Below are positions 16,915-25,260 of a stretch of DNA of 64,000 bases, one piece after another. The position numbers and the translations under genes were made by a program. Source of the stretch: DASVEG01 sp035540495 (lineage in GTDB: Bacteria > Actinomycetota > Acidimicrobiia > Acidimicrobiales > CADCTF01); assembly GCA_035540495.1 (NCBI GenBank), contig DATLGL010000042.1, positions 26,406-90,405 of the forward strand. Reading direction: 5' to 3'. The notes beneath the pieces were generated by a model that did not search any database, was not told the DNA's origin, and saw only the letters and a program-made list of their open reading frames with translations. The first letter of the stretch is position 1. Every line of letters starts with the position of its first letter.

Positions 16915-16939
16915 ACGGGCCATCACCGTCATGGCCCGT
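16915..16939 (+). terminator. Hairpin after the histidine kinase gene
   Basis: ACGGGCCAT - 7-nt loop - ATGGCCCGT forms a 9-bp GC-rich stem 8 nt after the kinase stop. There is no T tract, so termination would be inefficient or factor-assisted. Confidence 0.35.
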
Positions 16940-17050
16940 TCAGGATGAACTTCGCTCATCGCCCAAACATGCCGATCAACGGATGTGGGCCCAGTGGCGG
17001 GAACCGGGCGCGCACCACATCCGAGCGGGTCGCAGACGCTCGGCTCTGCC

Positions 17051-19192
17051 ATGGTGACGCGCATCTCAGCGGCGCTGTACTTCGCGTGCGGCCTGCTGGT
17101 CGCGGTGACCACCGTCGCGATCCCGGAGTCGCCCACCGCGAACGACGTCGGCGCGATCGCCGTAGCGGGTCTTGCAGCGGTGTGCGGCGCGGTGATCTGG
17201 ATCCTGCCGTGGGAACGCTGGTCGCCTCGGTGGAACCTGACGCTGGTGCCTCTGGCGCTGGCCATCATCGCCGCGTTCAACGTGTGCGCCGAGAACGCGT
17301 ACCTGTATCCGATCTTCTACGTCGTCGTGTTCGTCTGGGTCGGGCTCGCCCAGCCGCAGTGGACGTCGCTCGCGTTCACGCCCCTCGTCGCAGCCGCCTA
17401 CCTCGCGCCGGTGCGCTTCAGCGCGGTCCCAGCCGGGGACGTCGCGTCGTCGCTCGTCTACGTCATCCCGGTGTGCATCGCCGTCGGCGAGATCGTGGCG
17501 TGGGGCGCCAGCCGTCTCCGGCGAGCGGAGGCGGCGCGGGCCGAGTCGCACGTTCGGTTCGAGATGCTCGTCGGCAAGGCGAACGAGTTCGTCGCGATCG
17601 TCGACAGCGACGCCCGCATCACCTACGTCAGCCCGGCCATCCGTGAACTGCTGGGCTGGGACCCGAACGAGCTCGTCGGAACGGAGGCCGCACGGCTCGT
17701 CGACGAGCATGATCGCGAGCGCGTCGGCAACTGGTTCGCGCGCCTGCTGGCGTCGGGCGCAGATGGTGCCGTGACCATGTATCGCCTCCTTGCCGTCGAC
17801 GGGACCCCCGTGTGGTACGAGGGCACGTTGACCGACCTCCGGCACGAGCCGAGCGTGCGCGGCATCGTCATCAACGGGCGCGACGTGAGCGAGCGCATGG
17901 CCGCCCACGAGCAACTCGAGCGCCAGGCACGCCTCGACTCGCTGACCGGTCTGCCCAACCGGACGGCGTTCGTCGACCAACTCGAGCGGGCCCTGCGGCC
18001 CGGCCGCGGTGTCGTTCGCGTCGGGCTCGTCTTCCTCGACCTCGACGGGTTCAAGGTGATCAACGACAGCCTGGGGCACGCCGTGGGTGACGACCTGCTG
18101 ATCGCCGTGGCCGATCGCCTGCGCCGCGTCGTTCCGCCGACGGCGATGCTCGCGAGGCTGGGCGGTGACGAGCTCATCGTCCTGCTCGACGACGCACCCT
18201 CGGACGAGTCGGCGTTCGCACTCGCCTCCCAGCTGCGTGACGAGCTGGCGGCGCCGTTCACGGTCGACGACCGGCCACTGACGATCACCGCCAGTGTCGG
18301 CGTGACGAGCGGCATCGCCGGTACCGACGACGCGCAGGACCTGCTCCGTGAGGCAGACCTCGCCATGTACGCGGCGAAGGAGCAAGGCCGGAACCGGTGC
18401 GCGACGTTCGACGCGATGCTGGCCCACCGCGTCCGTCGCCGTCTCGACATCGAGGCCGACATGCGCAACGGGCTCGATCAATTCGTCGCGTACTACCAAC
18501 CCGTCGTCCGCCTCGACACGTGCGAGGAGGTCGGCGCCGAAGCGCTGGCGCGATGGATCCTCCCGAGCGGCGAGCTCGTCAACCCCGGCGAGTTCATCTC
18601 GGTCGCCGAGGACACTGGCCTCATCGTTCCCCTCGGCTCGCGGATGCTGCGTCTTGCCGCCGCACATGCGGCTCGCAGCCAGCACGTCGCCGCGCGGCAC
18701 GTCAGCGTGAACGTGTCCGTACGCCAGCTGCGCGACGCGCTCGTCAGCGAGGTCGCGGAGGTGCTCGAGGCGACGGGTCTGCGTCCGTCGCTGCTCCGGC
18801 TCGAGCTGACCGAGAGCGTCTTCGCCGAGGCGGATCGCATCGCGCCGATCCTCCACGACCTGCGCCGGCTCGGCGTGGAGCTCGCGATCGACGACTTCGG
18901 CACCGGCTACTCGTCGTTGGGATATCTGCAGGAGCTGCCGGTCGACGTCGTCAAGATCGACCGCACCTTCCTCGCGCACGTCGTTGCCGACGGCGACCGT
19001 GCGCCGCTCGTGGAGGGCGTCGTCGGGTTGGCCAAGGGGCTCGGCCTCGCGGTCGTGGCCGAAGGAGTCGAGAACGAGGCGCAGCTGCGCCTGTTGCGCT
19101 CGCTCGGATGCGAGTACGGCCAGGGCTACCTGTTCGGGCGTCCCGCGCCCGCTGCGGTCCCGCAGTACGAGATCGACGCGCTCGTCAGCTGA
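17051..19192 (+). CDS. Membrane PAS-GGDEF-EAL cyclic-di-GMP protein
   Basis: A 713-residue protein from ATG 17051. The N-terminal 150 residues contain about five hydrophobic helices, a membrane sensor. A PAS domain follows (about 175-290, with a PAC-like WYEGTLTDL segment). The diguanylate cyclase domain (about 295-460) has LARLGGDELIVLL at about 368, with GGDEL in place of GGDEF/GGEEF. The EAL domain (about 475-705) has the canonical EAL near 497 (GAEALARW) and DDFGTGYSSLGYL near 614. Either synthesis or hydrolysis of c-di-GMP is possible. The 3' end overlaps the convergent helD gene by 8 nt. Confidence 0.9.
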   Translation: MVTRISAALYFACGLLVAVTTVAIPESPTANDVGAIAVAGLAAVCGAVIWILPWERWSPRWNLTLVPLALAIIAAFNVCAENAYLYPIFYVVVFVWVGLAQPQWTSLAFTPLVAAAYLAPVRFSAVPAGDVASSLVYVIPVCIAVGEIVAWGASRLRRAEAARAESHVRFEMLVGKANEFVAIVDSDARITYVSPAIRELLGWDPNELVGTEAARLVDEHDRERVGNWFARLLASGADGAVTMYRLLAVDGTPVWYEGTLTDLRHEPSVRGIVINGRDVSERMAAHEQLERQARLDSLTGLPNRTAFVDQLERALRPGRGVVRVGLVFLDLDGFKVINDSLGHAVGDDLLIAVADRLRRVVPPTAMLARLGGDELIVLLDDAPSDESAFALASQLRDELAAPFTVDDRPLTITASVGVTSGIAGTDDAQDLLREADLAMYAAKEQGRNRCATFDAMLAHRVRRRLDIEADMRNGLDQFVAYYQPVVRLDTCEEVGAEALARWILPSGELVNPGEFISVAEDTGLIVPLGSRMLRLAAAHAARSQHVAARHVSVNVSVRQLRDALVSEVAEVLEATGLRPSLLRLELTESVFAEADRIAPILHDLRRLGVELAIDDFGTGYSSLGYLQELPVDVVKIDRTFLAHVVADGDRAPLVEGVVGLAKGLGLAVVAEGVENEAQLRLLRSLGCEYGQGYLFGRPAPAAVPQYEIDALVS

Positions 19193-21557
19193 CGTCGACG
19201 AGCGCTGACGGCAACGGCTTGTGGTGGACCATCGCGAGCCGCGTCGTCGTGCGGGTCATCGCGACGTACAGGGCGCGCTCCTCGAACAGCGCGGGCTCGA
19301 CGATCACGACCGCGTCGAACTCGAGCCCTTTGGCGGCATCGGGATCGAGCACCGCGATCTCGGCGTCGAGCGACGCGGTGGCATCCAACGTCGAGCGAAG
19401 CGAGTCGAGATGGGAGGAGGTGGCGAGCACCGCGACCTTGCCTCCGGCCACCGCCTCGCGCTCCTCGTCGACGACGTCGCGTACGAGGTCGAGCAGAGCC
19501 GTCTCGCCGTCGACCACGAGCACTCGCGGCTCGACACCTGCGTCACGCACGCAACGAGCACGCTCGTGGTGGTGGCCGTCGCGCGAGTGCATCAGTCGCT
19601 CGGCGAGGTCGATGACCTCCCGCGGCGTCCGATAGTTGACGGTCAGGCGAGCCACGACGGAGCGATCGTCATCGGCCACCTGCAACACGTCGAGCACGTC
19701 GTCCCACGACTCGGCCGCTGAAGGTCCGCTGCCCTGGTCGAGGTCGCCGACGACCGTCATCGATCGTGACGGGCAACGGCGGGCCAGCATCCGCCACTCC
19801 ATCCCCGACAGCTCTTGGGCTTCGTCGACGACGACGTGGCCGTACGTGGCGAAGAACGGCGGCGGCTCGGGCAGCTCCGGGCCGGCGACGTTCGCCGACA
19901 CCGCCTGCCACAGCGAGTGGACGTAGAACGCCGCCTCAGGCGACATGACCTCGTCGGAGTAGTAGGTGGCGCCGCAGCCCGGGCCGTCGCAGCGCCAGTC
20001 GGGTGGCCCGTCGGTGCCCATGCCGAAGCCGGCCTCGACACGGTCGGGGTCTTCGACGTCGTCGACCTCCCGACGGCCAGGGGGCACGTAGGTGAGCGAC
20101 GTGTCGCACTGACGGCACCGCGGCACGTGCTCCTCCATCAGGCGCTCCGCCATCGCGGCGGCGTGCTCGCTCTGCCCCGGCACGGCGACGGCCTTCGCCG
20201 GCGCTGGGCCCAGGAGCTCGCGGGCCTCGTCGAGGAGCGCCATGTCGGGTCCGGTCCACGGCGCGCCGGCATCTCGTTCGAGGAGGGCGATCTCGTCGGG
20301 ATGCAGGTGGGCCGCGCACGCATCCTCGAGGAGCGGGCGGTGCGCGAACAGGTCGCACAGGAGCCGTTCGGGACTGAGCACCGGCCAGATGCGCTCGAGG
20401 ACGGCGCGCACCTCGGGGGCGCGTTCGAGCACCTCGCGCACCTGACGCTTCGGTCGCCGGCTCGCCGGCAGACCAGCGGCGATCGCTCGTTCGACGGCTC
20501 GGTCGTACTGGCGGAGCAGGTGGCGCATCACGAGCTGCTCCACGAGCGGCCGCTTGCTGTTGTGGGTGCCCGTCCGAGCCTTCACCGCGTCGAGGATGCG
20601 GCCGGTGGAGCCCGGGCCGATGGCCAGCCGGTACGCGCCGAAGCCGACGACCTGCTTCCGCCCGAGCGGCCGCTCGCGCCCGACGACGGCGGCCGCGATG
20701 ACCTGGCGCATGCGCAGGTCGCCCTTCACCCGAGCGACCTCGGGGCGTTCGGCAGCTGCCGGCCGCGCCGCGCCGTCGTAGAGGGAGGCCACGGTCGTGA
20801 GGCGGGCCCGCGATTCTCCGAGTGACGGCAGCACCCGCTCGATGTATCCCAAGAAGAGGGGGCTCGGACCGACGATCAACACTCCCTGTTGCTCGAGCGG
20901 GAAGCGGTACTTGTAGAGCAGAAAGGCAGCGCGGTGGAGAGCGACCGCCGTCTTGCCGGTGCCGGGGCCTCCCTGCACGATCACGACGCCGCTGAGCGGG
21001 GCGCGGATGATCCTGTCTTGTTCCGACTGGATCGTCGACACGATGTCGCGCATGTGCCCGGTGCGCCGCTGGCGTACGGCGTCGAGCAGCGCGGCCTCAC
21101 CGACCAGCACGAGGTCGTGATGGTCGCCGTCGAGGTCGAGCGCTTCGTCTTCGATGCCGACGACCTTCCGGCCTCTCGTGAACAGATGACGCCGCCGGAC
21201 GAGGCCGTGCGCGTCGCCGGGGGTTGCCCGGTAGAACGCCTCCGCGACGGGCGCCCGCCAGTCGACCACCATCGGCGTCTGGTCGACGTCGGACACCCCT
21301 ACCCGCCCGATCCGGTAGGTCTCACCGTCGGTGCGGTCGATGCGTCCGAAGATCAGTCCGCCAGGGACACGAAGCATCGCTCGACGCTGGAGGCCGTGTC
21401 GCTCCCGCGCGTCTCGCTCCGGTGCGGATGCCGGGGTCGAGGCCCGCTCCTGGAGGTCGCTCGTCGCGAGCCCGAGCGCCTGCTCCTGCAGCTCCTCGAG
21501 CCGTGCGTAGGCGCGATCCATGTGGTCCTGCTCGACGGCCAACTCCGTCGCCAGCAT
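19185..21557 (-). CDS. helD: HelD-like UvrD-family helicase (RNA polymerase recycling factor)
   Basis: A 790-residue protein. Of two in-frame ATGs, the one at 21557 fits best because GAGGGGG is spaced correctly before it. The N-terminal coiled-coil (LEELQEQALGLAT region) precedes an SF1 core: Walker A VQGGPGTGKTAVALHRAAF (about 190), Walker B HVVVDEAQELSGMEW (about 580), VVGDLDQ, VNYRTPREV, and the final ALYVAMTRTTTRLAMVH. HelD removes stalled RNA polymerase from nucleic acids. A four-cysteine insert (Cys481-x2-Cys484, Cys523-x4-Cys528) lies just before Walker B and looks like a zinc ribbon. Confidence 0.88.
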   Translation of the reverse strand: MLATELAVEQDHMDRAYARLEELQEQALGLATSDLQERASTPASAPERDARERHGLQRRAMLRVPGGLIFGRIDRTDGETYRIGRVGVSDVDQTPMVVDWRAPVAEAFYRATPGDAHGLVRRRHLFTRGRKVVGIEDEALDLDGDHHDLVLVGEAALLDAVRQRRTGHMRDIVSTIQSEQDRIIRAPLSGVVIVQGGPGTGKTAVALHRAAFLLYKYRFPLEQQGVLIVGPSPLFLGYIERVLPSLGESRARLTTVASLYDGAARPAAAERPEVARVKGDLRMRQVIAAAVVGRERPLGRKQVVGFGAYRLAIGPGSTGRILDAVKARTGTHNSKRPLVEQLVMRHLLRQYDRAVERAIAAGLPASRRPKRQVREVLERAPEVRAVLERIWPVLSPERLLCDLFAHRPLLEDACAAHLHPDEIALLERDAGAPWTGPDMALLDEARELLGPAPAKAVAVPGQSEHAAAMAERLMEEHVPRCRQCDTSLTYVPPGRREVDDVEDPDRVEAGFGMGTDGPPDWRCDGPGCGATYYSDEVMSPEAAFYVHSLWQAVSANVAGPELPEPPPFFATYGHVVVDEAQELSGMEWRMLARRCPSRSMTVVGDLDQGSGPSAAESWDDVLDVLQVADDDRSVVARLTVNYRTPREVIDLAERLMHSRDGHHHERARCVRDAGVEPRVLVVDGETALLDLVRDVVDEEREAVAGGKVAVLATSSHLDSLRSTLDATASLDAEIAVLDPDAAKGLEFDAVVIVEPALFEERALYVAMTRTTTRLAMVHHKPLPSALVDVS

Positions 21558-21585
21558 CGGCATCCCCCTCGAAGGCAGGAGGGAG

Positions 21586-21614
21586 GTTCTACGCCTCTTT
21601 GCGGGAAATGGCAA
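21586..21614 (-). promoter_or_regulatory. Sigma-A-type promoter of helD
   Basis: On the minus strand TTGCCA (21614-21609) and TAGAAC (21591-21586) are separated by exactly 17 nt, placing the transcription start about 22 nt before the helD ATG. A second possible -10, TATAAT, lies farther upstream at about 21664-21669 without a good -35. Confidence 0.5.
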
Positions 21615-21717
21615 GCATCTTTCGTGCTCGCATTTACCCAATTAGCGGGAGGTGTTGACCCCATTATACCATGAGAACGGTCTGCACGCCGCCGCCACCG
21701 GCGACTACCGTCCGCTC

Positions 21718-22941
21718 GTGCGGGTGCTGCTGGCTGCCATCACGTGCGAGAAGGGGGACATCGAGGCGAACCTCGCCCGCCATGTCGAGCTCCTCCACGA
21801 AGCACGTCGTGCGGGTTGCATCATCGCCGTCTTCCCCGAGTTCAGCCTCACCGGTTCTGTAGACGCAGTTGCCCACCCGGAGCGGGCCGTTCCGCTCGAC
21901 CACCCTGCGGTGCAGGAGCTGGTGGCGGCGAGCCTGGGCACCCGCGTGAGTGTCGTGTTCGGTCTCGGTGAACGGCGCGGTGCCGCCCTGCACATCACGC
22001 AGGTGTACGCCCACGATGGTGAGATCGTGGCGGTCCAGCGGAAGCGCCGTCTCCAGGAGGAGGAGGGGTTCACCGCCGGCTGCGAGGCCGCGCGGTTCTC
22101 GTACGGCGCGGCCCGGTTCTCGATGGTCATCTGCGCGGAGGCCAACGCCGGCGAGCACTGGGACGAAAGCGCTCGCGACAGCGACGTCATCCTCTACTGC
22201 TCGGCGCCGGGGCTGTATGGGCGCAAGACCGACGAGGCGTCGTGGCGGGACGGGTTCGACTGGTGGGAGAGCGACGGCCTGGGCCGGGCGCGGCACCACG
22301 CGAAGCGCCTCGGCCGATGGGTGGCGATGGCGACGCAGGCCGGCTCGACCGTCGACGAGGACTTCCCCGGCATCGCGGCGTTGATCTCTCCAGAAGGAGA
22401 CGTCGTCGACCGCCTCCCCGACTGGGCGCCCGGAACCCTCGTGGTCGACATCCCGGTGACCGTCGACGTCGAACCGGTTCGTCGTGCCATTCGCATCCTG
22501 GTCGTCGACACGGAGGGGCGGACGCTGCTGGTCGAGTTCGGTGACGACATATCCGGGCGTCGGTGGTGGGTGCCGCCCGGCGGCGGTATCGAAGCCGGCG
22601 AGGACGATGTCGCGTGTGCGAAGCGGGAGCTGCTCGAGGAGCTGGCACGTGACGATCTCGAGGTGGGCCCCTCCATCGGAGTTCGCGGCGGGACGTTCTC
22701 CATCGGCGACCGTTGGCTGACGCAGTACGAGCGCTGGTACGTGTGCCGGTGCGAGCCGTTCGAAGTCGACCCCGAGGTCGTCGCAGCCGGGGCCGCGGAA
22801 GGCATCCGGTCGATGCGGTGGTGGACCGCTGCGGAGCTGCGCGCGAGCGGGGTCAACACGGGTCCGCGCGAGCTCGCCGACCTCGTCGAAGCCGTGGTGG
22901 CGGGGCGCCCGCTGTCGCCGGACGCCGACCTCGGCCTGTGA
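21718..22941 (+). CDS. Carbon-nitrogen hydrolase (nitrilase superfamily) fused to a Nudix hydrolase
   Basis: A 407-residue two-domain protein from GTG 21718, where nitrilase homology begins (VRVLLAAITCEKGD); the frame stays open to a GTG at 21652. Residues 1-255 are a C-N hydrolase with a complete triad: Glu41 (VFPEFSLTG), Lys109 (QRKRRL) and Cys139 (MVICAEANAGE). Residues about 258-407 are a Nudix domain with a perfect box at about 289-311 (GGIEAGEDD, ending RELLEEL). The first half should hydrolyse an amide or nitrile, the second a nucleoside diphosphate-X bond. The fusion suggests consecutive steps on one nucleotide-derived metabolite. It overlaps the next gene by GTGA. Confidence 0.85.
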   Translation: MRVLLAAITCEKGDIEANLARHVELLHEARRAGCIIAVFPEFSLTGSVDAVAHPERAVPLDHPAVQELVAASLGTRVSVVFGLGERRGAALHITQVYAHDGEIVAVQRKRRLQEEEGFTAGCEAARFSYGAARFSMVICAEANAGEHWDESARDSDVILYCSAPGLYGRKTDEASWRDGFDWWESDGLGRARHHAKRLGRWVAMATQAGSTVDEDFPGIAALISPEGDVVDRLPDWAPGTLVVDIPVTVDVEPVRRAIRILVVDTEGRTLLVEFGDDISGRRWWVPPGGGIEAGEDDVACAKRELLEELARDDLEVGPSIGVRGGTFSIGDRWLTQYERWYVCRCEPFEVDPEVVAAGAAEGIRSMRWWTAAELRASGVNTGPRELADLVEAVVAGRPLSPDADLGL

Positions 22942-23342
22942 GCAGAACACGCACGCCTGTCTACGGCGACGTACCGGACGATGTGCTCCGGCGGCTGCGC
23001 GCCATCGCTGCGGCGCTGCCGGAGACCTACGAAGAGCAGGCCTGGACCGGTCGGCGGTGGATGATCCGTCGCCGCAACTTCGCCCACGTGTTCACGATCG
23101 AGAACGAGGCGGGCTCGACGACGATCGTGATGTTCCGGTCGTCCGGGTTCGAGCTCGATGCGCTCGCGGCCGCAGGCCACCCGTTCTTCCGCGCCGGATG
23201 GGGCACCAACGGCATCGGCATGGTGCTCGACGACACGACGGATTGGGAGGAGGTGAGGGAGCTGCTCACCGAGAGTTTCTGCCTCCTCGCCCCGAAGAAG
23301 ATCGCTGCGTTGGTCGAACGCCCGGGCGACGACGGCGCCTGA
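22938..23342 (+). CDS. MmcQ/YjbR family protein
   Basis: A 134-residue protein whose GTG overlaps the preceding stop (GTGA), so it is co-translated with the nitrilase-Nudix gene. Family features are an early helix LPETYEEQAW, then RNFAHVFTIEN and a C-terminal LLTESFCLLAPKKIAALV (the APKK ending is common to this group). These proteins have a CyaY-like fold and are often described as DNA-binding, with little functional evidence. Confidence 0.75.
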   Translation: MSRTRTPVYGDVPDDVLRRLRAIAAALPETYEEQAWTGRRWMIRRRNFAHVFTIENEAGSTTIVMFRSSGFELDALAAAGHPFFRAGWGTNGIGMVLDDTTDWEEVRELLTESFCLLAPKKIAALVERPGDDGA

Positions 23343-23345
23343 CGG

Positions 23346-25136
23346 CTACCGGAACTCGAGGCCTTCGAAGTCACCGGACGACCGCCACTCGTCGAGGTAC
23401 CGAAAGTACGCCATCGCTCCGTGCGGGTATCCGACGTTGTACCGCGCCCGCGGGCCCGGATCCTGCCCTTCGTTGTTGTAGTAGCCGGGCGTGCAGTCGG
23501 GGGCGCCGAGCATCCGCGGCGTGCCGGAGAGCAGGAGCTCGATCCACGCATCTTCGGCGTCCTTCGTCACCTCGACCTCGGGATGATCGTTCTCGACCGC
23601 GTGCCTCACCACGGCGGCGATGGCCTTTCCCGACTCCGTCAGGTTGTGGGGGACGTTCGAGATCAGGTTCGCGCCCTGCGTCGGCTGGACGATGAACATG
23701 TTCGGGAAGCCGTGCACGTGTGTGCCGTGCATCGTTCGCATGCCTTCGGCCCACTTCTCCGACAAGCGGATGCCGTCCCGGCCCTTCGGGTCGTAGCCGG
23801 CGCGGCTCGTGTACTCCGTGCCGACCTCGAACCCGGAGGCGTAGATGATGCAGTCGACCTCGTACTCCACACCGGCGACGACCACACCGCGTGCGGTGAT
23901 CCGCTCGACGCCCTTTCCGTCGGTGTCGACGAGACGCGTCGACGGCTGGTTGTACGCCTCGAGGTACTCGTCGTGGAAGCAGGGCCGCTTGCAGAGCTGC
24001 CGGTACCACGCCTTGAGCCGCTGCGCCGTCTCGGGATCGGAGACGATCGAGTCGACCCGGGCTCGGATCTCCTCCATCTTCTCGAAGTCGGAGTCCTCGA
24101 ACGCCTCGATCATCTTGGCCGGCGTCAGGCCCTCGCGCGGGAGCGAGGCGATCTTCTCCCTGATACGCCGCGACAGGTCGGTCCAGCCGTCCATCACGAG
24201 GTCTTCGTCCGCCATCCCACCGGTCTGATTCGCGGTGAAGTTCTCCAGCCAGCGCTGCTGCCACCCGGGCGTGGCGATCGTCTTGAACCACTCCGGGTCG
24301 GTGGGGGTGTTGTTGCGCACGTCGACCGACGACGGCGTGCGCTGGAAGACGTAGAGCTCCTTGCACGCCCGCGCGAGGTGGGGGATGCACTGCACCGCCG
24401 TCGCCCCGGTGCCGATGATCGCGACCCGCTTGTCGGCCAGCTTGTCGAGCGGTGCGCCGTTCGGGTCGCCGCCCGTATAGTCGTAGTCCCAGCGGCTCGT
24501 GTGGAACGAGTGGCCCTCGAAGTCGTCGATCCCCGGGATGCCAGGCAGCTTCGGGACGTGGAGCGGTCCGGTGCCCATCCCGAGGAACTGGGCCGTGAAC
24601 TCGTCGCCACGGTTGGTGCGGATGATCCAGCGGCTGCGGTCGTCGTCCCACTGCAGATCGGTGACCTCGGTGTGGAACAGCGCGTGGTCGTACAGGCCGT
24701 AGTGCTTGCCGATGCGCTGGCAGTGCTCGAGGATCTCGGGTGCGTGCGCGTACTTCTCGCTCGGCATGTGCCCCGTCTCCTCGAGCAGGGGCATGTAGAC
24801 GAACGACGCGGTGTCGCACTGCGCGCCGGGGTACCGGTTCCAGTACCAGGTGCCGCCGAAGTCACCGCCCTTCTCGATGATGCGGACGTCGTCGATGCCG
24901 GCTTCCTTCACCCGAGCCCCGGTCACGAGGCCTGCGAAACCGCCGCCGATGAACGCGAACGTGACGTGATCGGTCACGGGCTCACGCTCCACGACCGGCA
25001 GGTACGGGTCGTCGAGGTAGTGCCCGAACTTCGTGCCCGCGAGCCGGATGTACTGGTCGTTGCCGTCGGGACGCAGGCGCTTGTCGCGCTCCTCCCGGTA
25101 CTTCTGCTTCAGCGCTTCCTTGTCGATGACGGTCAC
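23346..25136 (-). CDS. Flavin-containing Baeyer-Villiger monooxygenase
   Basis: A 596-residue type I Baeyer-Villiger monooxygenase. GTG 25136 opens VTVIDKEALKQKYREERDKR. The FAD Rossmann motif is FIGGGFAGL (about 62-70), followed by GGTWYWNRYPGAQCD. The fingerprint FxGxxxHxxxW is present as FEGHSFHTSRWDYD, and the NADPH motif is VAIIGTGATAVQ. It should insert oxygen beside a ketone to give an ester or lactone, using NADPH and O2. A perfect 16-bp palindrome lies 32 bp upstream, suggesting TetR-type induction by substrate. No regulator gene is adjacent. Confidence 0.93.
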   Translation of the reverse strand: MTVIDKEALKQKYREERDKRLRPDGNDQYIRLAGTKFGHYLDDPYLPVVEREPVTDHVTFAFIGGGFAGLVTGARVKEAGIDDVRIIEKGGDFGGTWYWNRYPGAQCDTASFVYMPLLEETGHMPSEKYAHAPEILEHCQRIGKHYGLYDHALFHTEVTDLQWDDDRSRWIIRTNRGDEFTAQFLGMGTGPLHVPKLPGIPGIDDFEGHSFHTSRWDYDYTGGDPNGAPLDKLADKRVAIIGTGATAVQCIPHLARACKELYVFQRTPSSVDVRNNTPTDPEWFKTIATPGWQQRWLENFTANQTGGMADEDLVMDGWTDLSRRIREKIASLPREGLTPAKMIEAFEDSDFEKMEEIRARVDSIVSDPETAQRLKAWYRQLCKRPCFHDEYLEAYNQPSTRLVDTDGKGVERITARGVVVAGVEYEVDCIIYASGFEVGTEYTSRAGYDPKGRDGIRLSEKWAEGMRTMHGTHVHGFPNMFIVQPTQGANLISNVPHNLTESGKAIAAVVRHAVENDHPEVEVTKDAEDAWIELLLSGTPRMLGAPDCTPGYYNNEGQDPGPRARYNVGYPHGAMAYFRYLDEWRSSGDFEGLEFR

Positions 25137-25168
25137 TGCGGGCCCCCCGGCTGCTCTGGTCCCCACAT

Positions 25169-25184
25169 TTGACCGCGCGGTCAA
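25169..25184. promoter_or_regulatory. Perfect 16-bp palindrome, operator candidate for the monooxygenase
   Basis: TTGACCGCGCGGTCAA is a perfect inverted repeat located between the monooxygenase start and the divergent permease. The TGACCG half-site resembles operators of TetR regulators of catabolic oxygenases. The cognate protein is not evident in the window. Confidence 0.6.
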
Positions 25185-25260
25185 GTTCGCGGTCCAGCCG
25201 GCGCGCCGCCGTCCCCCGACGCGCAGCAGTGGGTGGTGGTAGCTACACCTCCGGCGGCGT

